Positions 1 through 12,925 are shown, counted from the first letter of the stretch. The stretch: 64,000 bases of DNA from Sipunculus nudus (GCA_026874595.1 CM049318.1:18774241-18838240), one strand, 5' to 3'. Numbers and translations: made by a program. Notes: generated from the letters alone by a model not told the origin.

Positions 1-130
1 ACGTACCTGATGAGTGAGAGCAACCGCAACATTGCTCCCACGAAACAGTACTGAAGTAATTATAAACGCTCCAATATGACAGAGCACTGTCACCTAGATG
101 TATTGAATTCATGTTATGTTAAACAATGCA

Positions 131-134
<4 letters not shown>

Positions 135-180
<46 letters not shown>

Positions 181-181
181 T
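135..181. repeat. (AT)n microsatellite
   Basis: Almost pure AT dinucleotide run. It directly abuts the outer end of the Penelope-like repeat that follows. Confidence 0.95.
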
Positions 182-300
182 AGGTAAAGATAAACAGTGA
201 CGCTTTTATATAGTGTAATGTGTTTATTAACACACGATCTTTCGAAGCGCACTACGCTCCCGAGGCAGCGGAAATCTTGCGCTTCTAAAGAAGCAACTGA
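182..300 (-). mobile_element. Penelope-like element end, left inverted copy
   Basis: Read on the - strand, this segment shares with 1890-2015 (+ strand) a block with the core GTGCGCTTCGAAAG followed by TCGTG and GTTAA, and further on a match around TCACT and ATCTTTACC. The pattern CTGA...GAAA with a short stem between is the hammerhead-like signature known from the terminal repeats of Penelope-like retroelements. In this copy the CTGA part has decayed and only the GAAA half and the stem are left. The family assignment rests on remembered motif style, so it is tentative. The two copies point outward and both end in AT-rich microsatellite. Confidence 0.35.
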
Positions 301-651
301 TTTTCACGCTGCCAGCTTTGACCGTTTATGATATACTTAGAAACCAGAAGGCGGTTCGTTGTCCGCTGAAAAAACCGTGCGTATGATGTGACAAGCAGCT
401 AACCAGATGCCAATAAACAAACACTCGACAGGCATCCTGGCTCCGCCCATAGCTGCGCTTCAATAGCCGCTTGATGAGTTTACGGTCGAATTTTAATTGC
501 TCCCTCTGCATTCTCGCATCATCGACTGATTCGATTATGACATTATGACTACGTTAGCGTAGCTATGTAGTTGTTGTCTGCAGAACTGAAACCAGCCAGC
601 GAGGTGTGCACGCAGCCTTTGTTGTTACGTTTCGTTTGAATTACTGCTCAC
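301..651. other. no recognisable gene; flank of MITE insertion
   Basis: Moderately GC-rich single-copy-looking sequence between the Penelope-like end and the hAT-type MITE. The short ORF at 326-511 has no recognisable domain. Bases 644-651 (CTGCTCAC) are the left target-site duplication of the next element. Confidence 0.5.
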
Positions 652-1572
652 AAGGGCTGTATCAATATAGCGATACATCGATACGAATCGATACACGAAG
701 TCGATACGATAACCGAAATGCGTTGCATGCTGTATTGGTCGTATCGATTGCTTGCTAATTTATAGCATTCTAACTCTAACTTTACATATAACCATGACGA
801 TTTATAAATTTAAATGCAATGCAGCCCATATATTTGTTGCTTTGGCTTTTAAGACTTGTTAATAAATGTATATACCAATGCAAGTCAGTACTTCCATGAC
901 AAGCATGCGCAAGTGAGCGATAATAGGAGAATGATAATAACGTTTATCTTTATTAATGAAATCGATATTCACATCACATATCGCTACTAGGATCAAGGTA
1001 CATTCATGTATATATCCTTTCTATATGTCATTTAATGTCTATTTTTTTTTTATTTACGCAGCCGGTCATAGGTTACTCGGAACTCCCGCGTTCGACATCA
1101 GATGTCAAATAAATGGTTAAAGCATTGGGACAAATCCTGTACAAACAGGAGAGTGACTAATGGGATTCATATTCACAGAATTATACAAAACTGTGTAATT
1201 ACATGACATAAAAAACAGCCTATGATCTTCCACACCAAATGCAATAAAATATGTTTGTGTGTGTGTGGGGGGGGGACGCTAGAGCTCAAAGAAGATCGAG
1301 ATTTTCCTAGTCTTGATTAGAGAGATGTTTATGATTAAAAGCAACTGGTTTGTTTATTTATTTATATCAAGCTTAAGCTGCTTAAGTGCATGACATACTA
1401 AATATATTGTAAGTTAAAATAAAAAAAAAACATAAAAAAACAAGAAACAGAGCTTTTATTAAGAAATGATATACAAAGAAAAATGAAACGTATCGTCAAT
1501 ACGTATCGGTATCGAATTAACTGTATCGCAATACGTATCGTACCGAAAGTGGCGTACCGATACCCAGCCCTA
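652..1572. mobile_element. hAT-type MITE with CGATACG-rich termini
   Basis: The left end AAGGGCTGTATC and the reverse complement of the right end, TAGGGCTGGGTATC, form imperfect terminal inverted repeats, followed inward on both sides by repeated ATACG/CGATAC motifs. The flanking octamers CTGCTCAC (644-651) and CAGCTCAC (1573-1580) match at 7 of 8 positions. An 8-bp duplication together with this terminus style indicates the hAT superfamily. There is no transposase reading frame inside, so this is a non-autonomous copy that needs a transposase from elsewhere. The interior is AT-rich with a poly-T run and a short poly-G run. Confidence 0.7.
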
Positions 1573-1889
1573 CAGCTCACCGGCCGGGCATCCTATGTGC
1601 CAAAGGCCCTAAGCAAACCACGTCTTGGGCAATTCTCTCTAAGCCTGTGGCCTGATCAGACGGTTACCGGGGCGATGAGCTGTCAATCAAAACGAAATGA
1701 ACATGATTGGCTCCATGTATTCCTCGCTTGGCAGTGTCTTCCAGCACAAGGTCTCACCTGATTGGACAAAAATACAGTGCTCCCCTCTGGTGTAGCAATT
1801 CAGGATACGAGGTCATAACAAACAGCGCTTACGATATAGGTAGAAGGCCTATAGTTAAAGCGTTGTGTAAAGAGCGTAGAAGCGCACAG
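1573..1889. other. no recognisable gene
   Basis: Moderate-GC sequence between the MITE and the right Penelope-like end. Two overlapping short ORFs here show no domain, and I treat them as chance. Confidence 0.5.
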
Positions 1890-2036
1890 GTAATTACCAC
1901 CTGACAAAGAAGTATGTGCGCTTCGAAAGCTCGTGAGTTAAAAACAAGTTAGTATATCTGAAAAAAAGCGTCACTCTATATCTTTACCAACGCTTCTACT
2001 ACAGACTAACACGGCTACACCACTTATTATATATAT
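1890..2036 (+). mobile_element. Penelope-like element end, right inverted copy
   Basis: Contains CCTGACAAAG, a short stem, then CTTCGAAAGCTCGTGAG, and further on AGACTAACACGGCTAC and a TA-rich tail. The first two motifs resemble the CUGANGA...GAAA core of the small hammerhead ribozymes found in Penelope-like elements. The sixth core base is A instead of G, so the motif would be inactive if it is one. It is homologous to 182-300 in inverted orientation. No GIY-YIG or reverse-transcriptase coding is present. Confidence 0.4.
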
Positions 2037-3583
2037 TTAATAAGAGACCTTCTTAAGCACATGGTTACCCTACCGTGACGAATATATTAGATAGGTCTGA
2101 CCGTAAAGGCTTTGGACTCTCATGTTTATTCATTAGCATATAATTCGTTAAACATATTAACTTCCTTGCATATGGTAACATACCTTGACTGGCGTTCACT
2201 GTAGAGATCCATTGACCTTGGGCAGGGCACGAACAGGTATATACACACCAGAATAACAAACCTGCTATTCATTCTGGAGGATAAAAACATATGGACTAAG
2301 TCTTACATCGTCGCAGTACAGTGTTATGCACAACGGACTTACGTAAAGCATTATCCGGGATTTTATACGCTCCTCACTCCGCGGTTATACAGTGCAGTCT
2401 CAGATATCCTTTCGTGTAACCCCCGCTTTGTATGGCAAGAGTCTGTGGGCTGGAACACCAGGGTATTCACAGAGCACAGCATTGTTAACAAACCCACTGA
2501 AAGCGTGTATTTTATTTTGCATCTAGCCAAAATTTTATACATGCGACACCCGCTCCCGTTGGTCTGATAACATCCGTTCTTGCTTAGGATCAAGGGTCAG
2601 ATCAATGAAAGTTTGTGCCCCAGTGTCCAGAGAACCTGCAGCGGTTTCACGATAGGATGTCGGGGACAACCTCCGAACAGGGGAGCTGCTTTAATCTTTA
2701 AATTATTTTACTGTTATAGTTAATCGAATGAAAAGATTCGATTGATATGTTGTCTACGGATTTTGTGATAACTTTACTGAGATATATTATATCACACACA
2801 TAGATATATTTACTGTAGATTCAGAAAATAGTGTTGGTTTAAAATTCCGTCGTTTTGACCTTAAACACTATTTGTTGGGTAAAAAACTTTCGTGAATTAA
2901 TCTTTCCTGGTTATGCATTTTATTAAAATTCATTTGAGTACAGACCTGAAAATAAGACAAAGATCGGTGACTGTTCGGTAAAAATGAAAGTTTGCAACTT
3001 AAAGACTCATTAAATCAAATGTCAGATCCATGATTTCCCCTTCCAAGCGGTGTTGACACAACAACTAAAATATCGTTTGACTTATCTGAATCGTGGTTGA
3101 AAATATTTAGATAAATCTCGATAAATTTCTCAGGAATAATTTCATCTGGGTTCATGCAGTGGGGACCAGTGCACCTCCGGAACGAGCCCACAGTTACACT
3201 TGGTCCCCGCTCAAAATTGTGTTCGGCTTACCGTGACTCATCACCTAGCCCGGGGACCAACTAGATTAATTCTACCGCATGGTTTAGATCTTATTGTTTG
3301 GCCAGTGATTAACGAGATACAGCTATAGGATGGTGTTGCCTAGTTTACAGGGTGCAGTTATCTGTTTGTTCTAAACATCACACCGTACTTGCCCAGAAAC
3401 CATGCAGAGGGACCCGGCACTCGGCCGCATTAGCTGCGAGTCGGCTTAGCCTGTCATTACCGGCATCCAATATAATTAATAAAAAAGATCAGAGTCTACT
3501 GTTGTTTATTCAATTAAAAATGACATTGAATACGACGAGCAGTGCAAAATGACCTTTAACTACGACGTTTAGCAAGAAAATAT
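2037..3583. other. no gene seen
   Basis: AT-rich noncoding-looking sequence. The ORFs at 2065-2259, 2363-2593 and 3352-3552 are short and show no domain. Inverted GGGGACCA/TGGTCCCC words occur between 3158 and 3262 and may be the remains of a foldback repeat. Confidence 0.5.
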
Positions 3584-3604
3584 GAGAGAGAGAGAGAGAG
3601 AGAG
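3584..3604. repeat. (GA)n microsatellite
   Basis: About ten uninterrupted GA dinucleotides. Confidence 0.9.
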
Positions 3605-3975
3605 CAGACGCAGTTTCAAACCGTCACTGGTACAAGCTGAAAGTCGGACACTGTTGAAAACTTAACTTTTTTTACTCAACCAAAGGAAAAACAAAATATC
3701 TTTCCAAACAAAATAAAATTTATTAAGTATATTTATTTTTATTTATGAGCTACATATGCCTTTCTGTGCTTATTATTGAATAATACCACTGATAGCATGG
3801 ACGGTGACACCGGACAATCACGATGGCATAACTCAATGTGCACACAGGGACGACAGACTTAGAAATATTTGACTTTTAAACTTAATGATTGTTCGTTTTT
3901 TTAATTTCGTGGATAAAAGTCACCCACGAATTCCACAAAAATAAAAACCCCAATGAAAAAATTCTGAATCCACAG

Positions 3976-3977
3976 TA

Positions 3978-4039
<62 letters not shown>
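3976..4039. repeat. (AT)n microsatellite
   Basis: About 60 bases of nearly perfect AT dinucleotides. An ORF spanning it encodes poly-Tyr-Ile and is an artefact. Confidence 0.95.
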
Positions 4040-4041
<2 letters not shown>

Positions 4042-6420
4042 ACCTTAATACAGTTTTGTCTTCAACTTACCTGGTGGAACTGCAAAACTTGTTTATATGC
4101 TTCAAAATTAGACACAGCTGTATACAGTGAGAGTAGGATAATAACTCAGAAAGAACTCCTTTAATTATATCAGTTTATATTCGCCACGACGACTGCCGTG
4201 TCTTTGCGTCGTTGATGTGTAATGGGTCAGGAAACATTGACATTTGCAAAGGGTTGTTAGTACAGTATAATGTGTAAGAACTGAACTTTTATGTGTGCAC
4301 TATTATGTAATATCTGGAGCTGAACTGTAGCGTGATGGATAAGTCTGTAGATATACATCGGGACATAACAACGCTCCTGACCTTTCAGCTTAACACACAC
4401 ATATATATATATGGGGTTTTTCATACACAGGAGTTTTCCCTGGATGCTGTTATCCCTTTTAAATCAAAGCACAGAACATCCATGCCCTTAATTCTTGTGT
4501 TTAAGCAACTGATTGCATGGTCAGAACCCATGCAGAACACATACCAGGTGCTTGTTTCTCAAAAAAAAGGTGACTAAAACTGTTACTGTTTTTTAACACA
4601 AACCTGTGACTAATGATCAAAACTTGAGGCTATCTTCTGTGAGTTTATTTCCACCCAAATTCCTTCCTGTGACATTTTTTCTTGCATTCATGTTATCACC
4701 GGTCAAAAAAGGAACACTCCATGGAAACCTTGTTTTACCTCGCAGATGAAAGTGGATGACAATAGTGAATGATCCAAAAGAATGCCGAGGTACACTTGAT
4801 TTCAGGCAAATAATTTAGACAGAGAAGGGGAGTGAATAACAGATGCATGGTTAGCGTATATTATTACTGAGCGCTCTATTTGGACGATAATTTTCAACCA
4901 GAGTCTCAATTATATTCTTGCATTCTGGTGTCAGATTGACCAACCCTGATCGGGATAACTGACGTAATTTGCACAGACTGTCTCGCTAGGATGACATGAG
5001 GACTCGCCAGTCTCTATAAACCAGTGTTGGCTGTCTCAACGCAGGTGTTTTTTTTTATATCACCGTTTATCTGCGTCCGCTCTCATATGAACTTCCAAAC
5101 ACGAATCCACGGAGGGCTCTTTTAATTATCTAAGACAGGTTTGTTTTCTTTTGTTGAAATATTTCTTTTAAAGCTTCATAATTAATATCTTTAATATTTC
5201 CTCATAAGGTTCCCTATTTCTTATGGGCTTCAATGTCCTCCACGCATGACACGCTTTTTTTAGGAGGCGCCTTCGGGACATTCATGCATTTCGAGCTTGC
5301 TGGCCCGTTAAAACCATGACTAGAGAGCATGTCCGGCCAAAGGGCGTTTTTGTGCAATTCGCGGTCACAGGGGTCAACTGTAATCCCCATTGATCTCCAT
5401 ATCCATTATATCGCCTTTGAAGAATTCTTCTCTACCAAAAGGAAGGAAAGGGATTGAATTTAAGCCCTTAACACATGACCAGCCCACATGAATCTGCATC
5501 CAATATTGCAAGCGCGTGAGTAAAAAAAGGACCCCAGATTGCAGACACGATAGACCGCCATTTGATACACAAGTACACGTGTTATTGGCTGAACGGTATG
5601 TCAGTGGCATTGCATTTATATTTTTTTCCATCAAAACTAAGGTTTTTAATAGTTCGGCAAGTTTCTAGGTTGTTAAATTAAATCAACAATGCTCAGGGCA
5701 AACATTTTTTATTCTAGGGATCTATGCATATCAGCCTGTCGTTTCACATCGACAGCTATATACGTTGCATTTTTCGCGTGTCTTTAATGACATACGTGTT
5801 TGTTAGCATGCCTGATACTACCTTCAACTGACAGTTAAACACCCATTTTCGTAATGTCCTCTGAGCTTCAATGTATAAAAAGTTATCTTTCATATATTTT
5901 CACATTCCTATCGTCATGTAATTCCCTCAAATTATTTTCAAAACATTTTTAGGGGAAAGGGTTTTTTCAAGAATTTTAGCACAAGGTCAATTTCAAAGCT
6001 CCTGGGAGTCAAACAAAACACAGATGCTCGGTAATTTACTAATATGTTGAGGTATGGGGAAATGATTTTCGCACATGGTGTGAATTGTTAGAAGGTATAA
6101 TCGTGCCGACGCGTTATAAAAACTAGGAAAGTATTCCACCCACCTCGACTCTCAGCGCAGGCTTCTCAAGGTTAGTGCTACCGCTCCTATCTTTTGAGAT
6201 AATACATCAGAAGGCAAATCTGCCGAATGAGCTTATCCTGGCCCTGCAAAAAAATTGTCAAATAATAATTTATCTTTTAAAAAAATTACAAGTGATCCAA
6301 ATTATTTTCTTCCTTTTATTTCATGTTTGGCTTTTTGTAATTTGCTTATTCTTATATACCTCAGTCCTATGATTTATAGCAAAATAAACTGTGTGTTATG
6401 TGTACTGTTCTTTATTTTAA
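4040..6420. other. no gene seen
   Basis: AT-rich sequence with only short ORFs and no recognisable domain, RNA gene or long repeat. The stretch at about 4920-5360 is less AT-rich than its surroundings but shows no coding pattern. Confidence 0.5.
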
Positions 6421-6822
6421 AGAGAGGTGCGGACAGGACCGGTCCGGTCAATCACATTAGCGGACCGGTCCTGGTCCGATCCTGCAGCAGGCGGTCCCGT
6501 GCAGCAGGCGGACCGGCCCCATATGACCAGTCCATTTATTCAAATATCATTAAAAATTGAATAGTAGTTTGTAATTCTGCGTTTGTTCTTTTCATAACAT
6601 ATATTTGTTCAAATTTGACAAAATCGAATATAACGTACACAGCAAACCGTGCAATATTGATATAAATGTAACATTGTAATCTATACGCGAATCACCAGAT
6701 TGTTTAATGACAACAGTGATGTATTTTGTGTTACTGTGCGGGGCATGGAGGTTAGAATATAAACCAAATTGTGGGGCGAGCTGATTAAAAGGATTTTTTC
6801 GGAAGCCCAAACTCGCACCTCT
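6421..6822. mobile_element. probable MITE with GGACCGGTCC palindromes
   Basis: The left end AGAGGTGCG (6423) and the right end CGCACCTCT (ending 6822) are perfect 9-bp inverted repeats about 400 bp apart. Just inside the left end are repeated palindromic words (GGACCGGTCC twice, and GCAGCAGGCGG twice). This is unlike the AT-rich surroundings. The flanking 8-mers TTTTAAAG and ATTTATAA match only weakly, so the superfamily is uncertain. There is no transposase ORF. Confidence 0.4.
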
Positions 6823-8879
6823 ATTTATAAATCATATGTCTAAAATAACTTAACGGGTAAAGCAGCACAGTCATGTTGTTTCGGAGGTAGGACGTAATTG
6901 ATTTAGTTACAAATAATGCAGCAAGGTGGCAGCATACGACCGTGGGTCCAAATGGGCCTTTTCGAAATCGGGATAAGAAGCTAGAGCGCCTCGAGCGCAG
7001 AAAATATGAGATTATTAATATTTTTGTGTTCCGCCTTAAACTATTCACATGTTTATTTTTAAATAAAGTTTTTATGTACGCATGTAAAAAGGACAATGAG
7101 TAAAGTTATGGTTTGTTAATCTCTTTGTAAAAAATCAAATTTTTCCCGCACATTAATGAAAAGGGGGAAAAATCAGTAATCATCGTTACTTAAATTTACT
7201 AAATATCATTATAAATACTATAAATAGAGTAAAACAATAACATTAAAACAGTAATAATACACAATATTATTTGACACACAAGAAATATAATACTTCTCAT
7301 AATAAAATATAAGGACATAACATATATATTTCTCTGTTCTCGCCCTCTTTGTCCTAGCGTTTCAGCAACAGCACATTGTATTGGTTGTTCGAAAATCGGA
7401 AGCAAATGATAAAAATAAAAACATTTACTACGGTTAAAACGGTTTAGCCTCAAATATGCCCTTCAACAAAGTATTGTCATAGTTGGTCTTTCATTATATC
7501 AACTATTTTTGCCTTAGGGGGAAACTTGACACTTCATTTCTGCCGATCGATAGAAATCCATAGATATTTTCACACTATATGTCCATGACATGATTTGTTA
7601 AATTATGTAATAAAATGTGGGATCAATGACTTGTTTTTGTAGAATAAGAATTTGAAAATGAACAAATGTGGTGGATTTTATTAATTTAACTTTCGGGAAA
7701 CAAAAGTTACATATTTTAGTGAATTAACAAATAGTTTTTCCAAATTGACCTATAGGTTTTTCATAAAATTCGACGAAAACATGCAGAAGGAAATATTTAA
7801 CTTCTTAAAAGGCTAAAAGTGTATGTCAATTGGTAAAGTTTTGAAATACCATTAAATAAAACTTGTTCCTTGCAACAAAGCTTCAAAACTGCAAAATCAG
7901 TTTCTCATGATAATATTCTTCGAAGGGACATTTATGATTTGCATTCTCATCAATAGATGGCGCCCGTAATGTCACTTTTTATCAGTGTAGTTATGTCGTC
8001 ACGATTAAATCCAAATACCCGATCGCCTTTATATAATTTTCTCTGATTTGTTATTAACCGGTTGTAGGTTATATGAATGAACAATCAAAGTAGGCCTTTT
8101 TATAATAAGAAACCGAATGGAACCCGGATGCATGCGGTGTTTTAAACGCTGATGCGGTTCTTAATGCAAAATTACTAATTGACTTCTAATTATTATGACT
8201 GAATTAATTGATTCATGATAAAGTGAAAAATCAGACGCATTTGCGGAGATCTTTAAATAACTACAGGCGAACAATTAAACTTCCTGGTTTATTTATTCAT
8301 CTGAGCTTATACAGACGATATTTTTATTCAGTAGCAATGCAATGCTGATAACCACATGTTCATTTTCACAATTTCGGGAAATATTTTCATCCAAAAATGC
8401 AAGAAATATTTTTCGAACGCGTTACAGTATTTTCTCTGGTTGTCCCAAATTGAACCAACAGTTTGAAGGGGGGTCTATATTCTGGTGCATTAAACTGCGT
8501 TGGGGCAAAATATGGCCCGTATAAGAGTGTAAATAGTACCGGGAATCGCTCGATTGTTAGCGCGCCACCACTGTCTGTGACTGAGCGTTGTCCAAGAGGC
8601 AGCTGTCACCCTAAGTCTGTGTACATAGGACATTCAAGATTTAGGTCGATCTTCACACGAACGGCCTCACTTAATAGTTTAAAGGAGCCTAGATGGTCAC
8701 CTTGACCTCCACATCCTAATTAACCCATAAACCCAAAATCGCTGTATTTAGTAAGGTCGATTTTTATCTTACGAAGGTAAATTGGGTTACTGATTTATAA
8801 AAGTGTCCTAGTGGAGATATTTGTTATACTTAACCAATGATACAAAATATATATTGGTTAGTCTTGTAATATATTTATT
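6823..8879. other. no gene seen
   Basis: Very AT-rich and without recognisable coding, RNA gene or long repeat. The short ORFs here have low-complexity composition. Confidence 0.5.
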
Positions 8880-8910
8880 GCTTGCCGGAAATCTTTGATT
8901 TCGGCAAGCA
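8880..8910. repeat. hairpin at head of tandem repeat
   Basis: GCTTGCCGGAAATC, a 3-base loop, then GATTTCGGCAAGC, so the arms pair with a single bulged G. It sits just before the first unit of the tandem array that follows. Confidence 0.6.
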
Positions 8911-9720
8911 TGATGGTAAGCTGCGTATGTCTGTTTGTTTGTGTGTGCATGTGTGTGTTTGGCACGACTCTACAGGCCACAATTTTACAGCAATTGCTTT
9001 CAAACTAACACAGTTGTTTGTAAATCAAAATTACTGAAACCCTATTGTTTTTTGGTTAATATAGGTAAAAAAATACTTTTTTTTCCTCATAACTTCGTCA
9101 ACATTAGTCCTATCTCCAAAAACTTAGACTCAATTTCTTCCTCTGGATCTTTTCCATAACAAGGACTGGACGACTTGTCTTGATCTTGTGCTAATTTGTC
9201 AGAATGTATGTCTGTTTGTCAGTTGTCGTCAATTTCGTCTGCTCCCTGGTTTTTGCGTCTTACTTATACCATACTACAGGCCACAGTTTTGCAGGAATCA
9301 TTTTGAAACTGGTACATTTTCTATCTTAGGCTAACATCTCGAAAGTGATTTTACATTTTCCGGACATGGTAGCCAGGGTGCGCTGCAGTCGAACCTATCA
9401 AATATGTAAATTTTGGTCAAATTTCCGAAACTATAAACCTCTATTAAATTAACTATTGCTTATTTTCTTCCTTTGTGTCTTCTGGTAAGGTCATCTAGTC
9501 TCAATCTTGTGTAAATTTGTCAGTATGTCTGTCTGTTAGCCTGTTGTCGTCAAATTCACTGCTTCCTGGTTCTTGCGTCTCACACATAGCATTCTACAGG
9601 CCAGAGGTTTGCATTAATCCTCTTGAAAATGGTACATCTTACGCCTTACATTAAAATCTCCAAAACTATAAACCTCAATTACCTCAATTGTATCTTAGTT
9701 AAAATACTAAGACACAGCTT
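8911..9720. repeat. tandem repeat of about 0.3 kb, 2.5-3 diverged units
   Basis: Each unit carries the anchor CTACAGGCCA (8970, 9274, 9594; spacings 304 and 320), preceded by a GTCTGTTTGT/TTGTCGTCAA block and followed by a CTTTCAAAC or TTGAAA motif and later TATCTCCAAAA- or CTATAAACCTC-like text. The units are clearly diverged, so the array is old or the copies were duplicated from a dispersed repeat. No conserved reading frame runs through it. Confidence 0.7.
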
Positions 9721-11380
9721 TAAAGGTTTGCATTATTTTATAGAAGTTCACATATATCAATCGAATGTTTGTTTAAAAAGTCTTTAAAATACGTTAAAAT
9801 TAACGAAAAGAATCCACTGTGCGGAGATTTAAACCAAAGTAGTCCACAAATTAAGGCCTGCAACGCCAAATTGATTGTCACGAATTTGTAAGTTTGCTCG
9901 TTGGCCTAAAAAGGAGTTTATATTTCGACCGTAGATAGGTTACTGGAATATGAACTTTTACAACTGCCTGCAGGTATTCTGGTGCAGTTTGATGAACACA
10001 GTTGTATAATAAATCCATTGTTCCAAGGAGATCCAGTGCAACTGGATCAAGATTGGAGATATATGTTCTTGCCTTTTTGTACTTGTAACTAATTGGGTTG
10101 ACATGTTGAGTGTTTACTGTAACTTATATAGAGAGGTCTGTGATAAGTAATACAATAATGAATTTGCTTAGTCAAGTTTTGATATAATCATTCAATGTAC
10201 AATCTGTTTAGTGGAATCATTACTGAGACACTGACGAATTTTACTGATTCTATTATTAAGATTAATAATAATATTATAATAAATAAGATTATAATATGCT
10301 GATTTACACACAGGGTTAATACGATGTTCCAAACTGAAATTCTTTAAAAAAATAACGCCTAAGCTGCGTCCAGTATCCATGAGTTTGAAATTATTTCCAT
10401 CGATGTCTATCGAGTTAATGGAAATGTTAGAATGATAATTTCTATGTATTAAAATGAATTTAATTTAAATTCTATTCTTATTGAAGTATATTAGAATTGC
10501 CCGCGTATTGGTTGATTCTGTTGTATTACATCATGAAACTTTTCTATTCAACTAATCAGTGAATAGGAAAACAAATATACAAAATAATACTTTAACATCT
10601 AATAAAGAAAGATCGTGCTTAGGTAATATGGAGCATTTAATTAATTGGATTGTGCAATAAATGTAAAACAATATAACTTAATAAAAGTAAACTTTTGGTT
10701 GGAAGTCTGAAACACTTTTGGTTGGAGGTAGAAAGCAAATTTTCCGTGATAGCTGGCAAAAGTGTCAAATTATCGGAAGCTGACGTAATACTCGGATACA
10801 AATGTGAAGATAATAATAGAATTTAATGGAATTAAAAATAGAATTTAAACTGTTATTGTTTATTGTACCATATGTAGTATCCTACGGTCATAGCTTCTAG
10901 CTGTCGGAACCAGATCGGGTCTAATTTGTAAAAGGCAGCTTTGAGCAATAAACTGTGAAAAAAAGAGGTGATTGTCCCTGCCAAGTCCAAAGAGCTAATA
11001 GCCGCTACCATGTATGATGACGTGAGGGTTTTGAAATCACAAGATGATTGAAACGTCATTATTGAAAGTGAAAATGAATGGACGAGTGAGTTGAAGACAC
11101 CTTTGATATCTTGGGTGAAACAAATAACCTCTAGACAGTAAGCGTATTAACGTGTACATTTATATTATTAAGCTGGGCTGGACTGTATATGTGCTCAAGT
11201 TAGCTGTGCTTATAACATAAAATAAAACATACATATTTTTAGTATATTATAGATGGTTTGCTCAAAGGAGCAATGTTTAATTCAAACCGATATTCAGTTC
11301 TTATGCATCTGTATATGTGAAATGTTGGCGTGTTAAATTTCCATAACCGTACAAAAGCTATTTTAGAGAAATTATATATA
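9721..11380. other. no gene seen
   Basis: AT-rich. It contains a short local direct repeat (ACTTTTGGTTGGA at 10692 and 10713). The ORFs at 10192-10380, 10853-11059 and 11239-11430 are short and featureless. Confidence 0.5.
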
Positions 11381-11520
11381 CTAGCAAATACCCGTGCTAC
11401 GCACGGTTTGGAGCGAACACGACAATCCATATACGGTGATATCGGAAATCAACAGAAAATCCAGAGATACGGAAAATCACACAAATCGCGTCACGCTATT
11501 AATATACAGATCCATTATAT
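11381..11520. repeat. dispersed repeat, ACTAGCAAATACCCGTGC family, copy 1
   Basis: It begins TATACTAGCAAATACCCGTG with the palindrome CCGTGCTACGCACGG and ends GAGATACGGAAAATCACA...CGCTATTAATATA. Such 'ACTAGC..xCCCGxGC' starts with 'TATTAATATAGAT' ends are typical of widespread short retroposons thought to borrow RTE-type tails. That family link is inference. A second copy of its 3' part lies at 12770-12925. Confidence 0.5.
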
Positions 11521-12769
11521 GTGGTGTTGTTAAATATTTTTCGGAACAGCGTTCGGAACATGTTACGGAACAGCGTACTGTCTGTCCCACACGGTCACCC
11601 AAAACCAGTGCCTAACATGCATGTAGCCGCGGGATCTTTGACAAACAGTCACCTATACATGCACCATGTGACATGAAAAACTGATCAACAGTATTACATA
11701 TACATATACAAAAGAAACCGTCCACGTAAAAGACCTAAGAGAATGCAAAAATTACCAATTTTATTTGTAACAATGATGGCCATTACTTATACGCAATAAC
11801 CATACATACTGAATGAAAGATTTAAAAGTCTTTAAAAACAAAGAGTATTACATAAACACTATTGCAAATCAGATGGCTCACGCATGTAAAAGAAACAAAT
11901 ACCAGTACAAACGTACTAAATATACATTTTACAGGAGTTTTACATTTGTAACTGCAGTTATGAAAAAAGTCTCGATTTTCAAAAAAATTTAAGTCAATAT
12001 TATGTGTTTACAACTTTGGTGGTGCCACTGCACACATGTACACATCATGAATTTGGTTAACATTTTTTTTCACATCTGTTACACAGTATAGGCCTACATG
12101 TGTTGGTGAATATTTGTCAAGGACCTCAATCGCATGCAAGAGCCCTGGACTTCGTGCGACCAAGTGCAAGCGAATGTATAAGACCAAAACAACAATAAAA
12201 GGTATGGTTCTCACGCACTGCCCGCGTCAGTTATACCCCCCCCCCCCCACCTCAACCGCGTAAAAAATTATTTTGATTTTTATCTTTCAAGAGGATAAAA
12301 TAATACCATTTTGATCAGATTTCCTTTGTTATGTAGTGCTTTGTGTGTTAGGCAAAAAACTCTGTTATTTTCATGTTTTTCCCTGATCATATGATTTTTT
12401 TTATCGAAACATACAAAACAAAGGTAAAATATCGCCCGGCCTCACAGGTTTCTGAAATATAAAGTGCCTGTGGACCATACCTTTTTTTGCCTATCAATTA
12501 TGATTTCCTGTGTCCCGGTAGATGTGCACTCAAGCATATCAGGGCTCCTGCAAAACAATTCTTTCAAAGATCCCCTTTTGAGAAGGGATCGTCGATGTGG
12601 ATTATTTCGGGCCGGTCACCACAAAATGTAAGAAAACCCCAGATAGGGCCCCCGGAGTAAAACACTGTCCCTCCATCACAAACGCTATGGCCTTTGTGTT
12701 ACCAGGCCCGACGACACAAAGAAAAGAGGCGCCCGCGGGGGTCATATATTAAAATTATTTATGATGCAC
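11521..12769. other. no gene seen; poly-C run
   Basis: Noncoding-looking. It has three close copies of the word CGGAACA(G/T) at 11541-11575 and a 13-base C run at 12236-12248. The short stretch at about 12540-12740 is GC-richer than its surroundings but shows no coding signature. Confidence 0.45.
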
Positions 12770-12925
12770 TAAATACGCAAATATTGCAAATAAAAGTGGG
12801 TGGAATCTCTTCAGACACACCCAAAGCATATATATGTCAAAAATCAGGGCAATCCGTTCGGCGGTATCAGAGGAGATACGGAAAATTACAAAAATCGCCT
12901 TACGCTATTAATATATAGATGTTGG
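12770..12925. repeat. dispersed repeat, ACTAGCAAATACCCGTGC family, copy 2 (3' part)
   Basis: Shares GGAGATACGGAAAATTAC..AAAATCGC..TACGCTATTAATATA with 11450-11510, here followed by TAGATG. The left end is missing or diverged beyond recognition. Confidence 0.5.
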
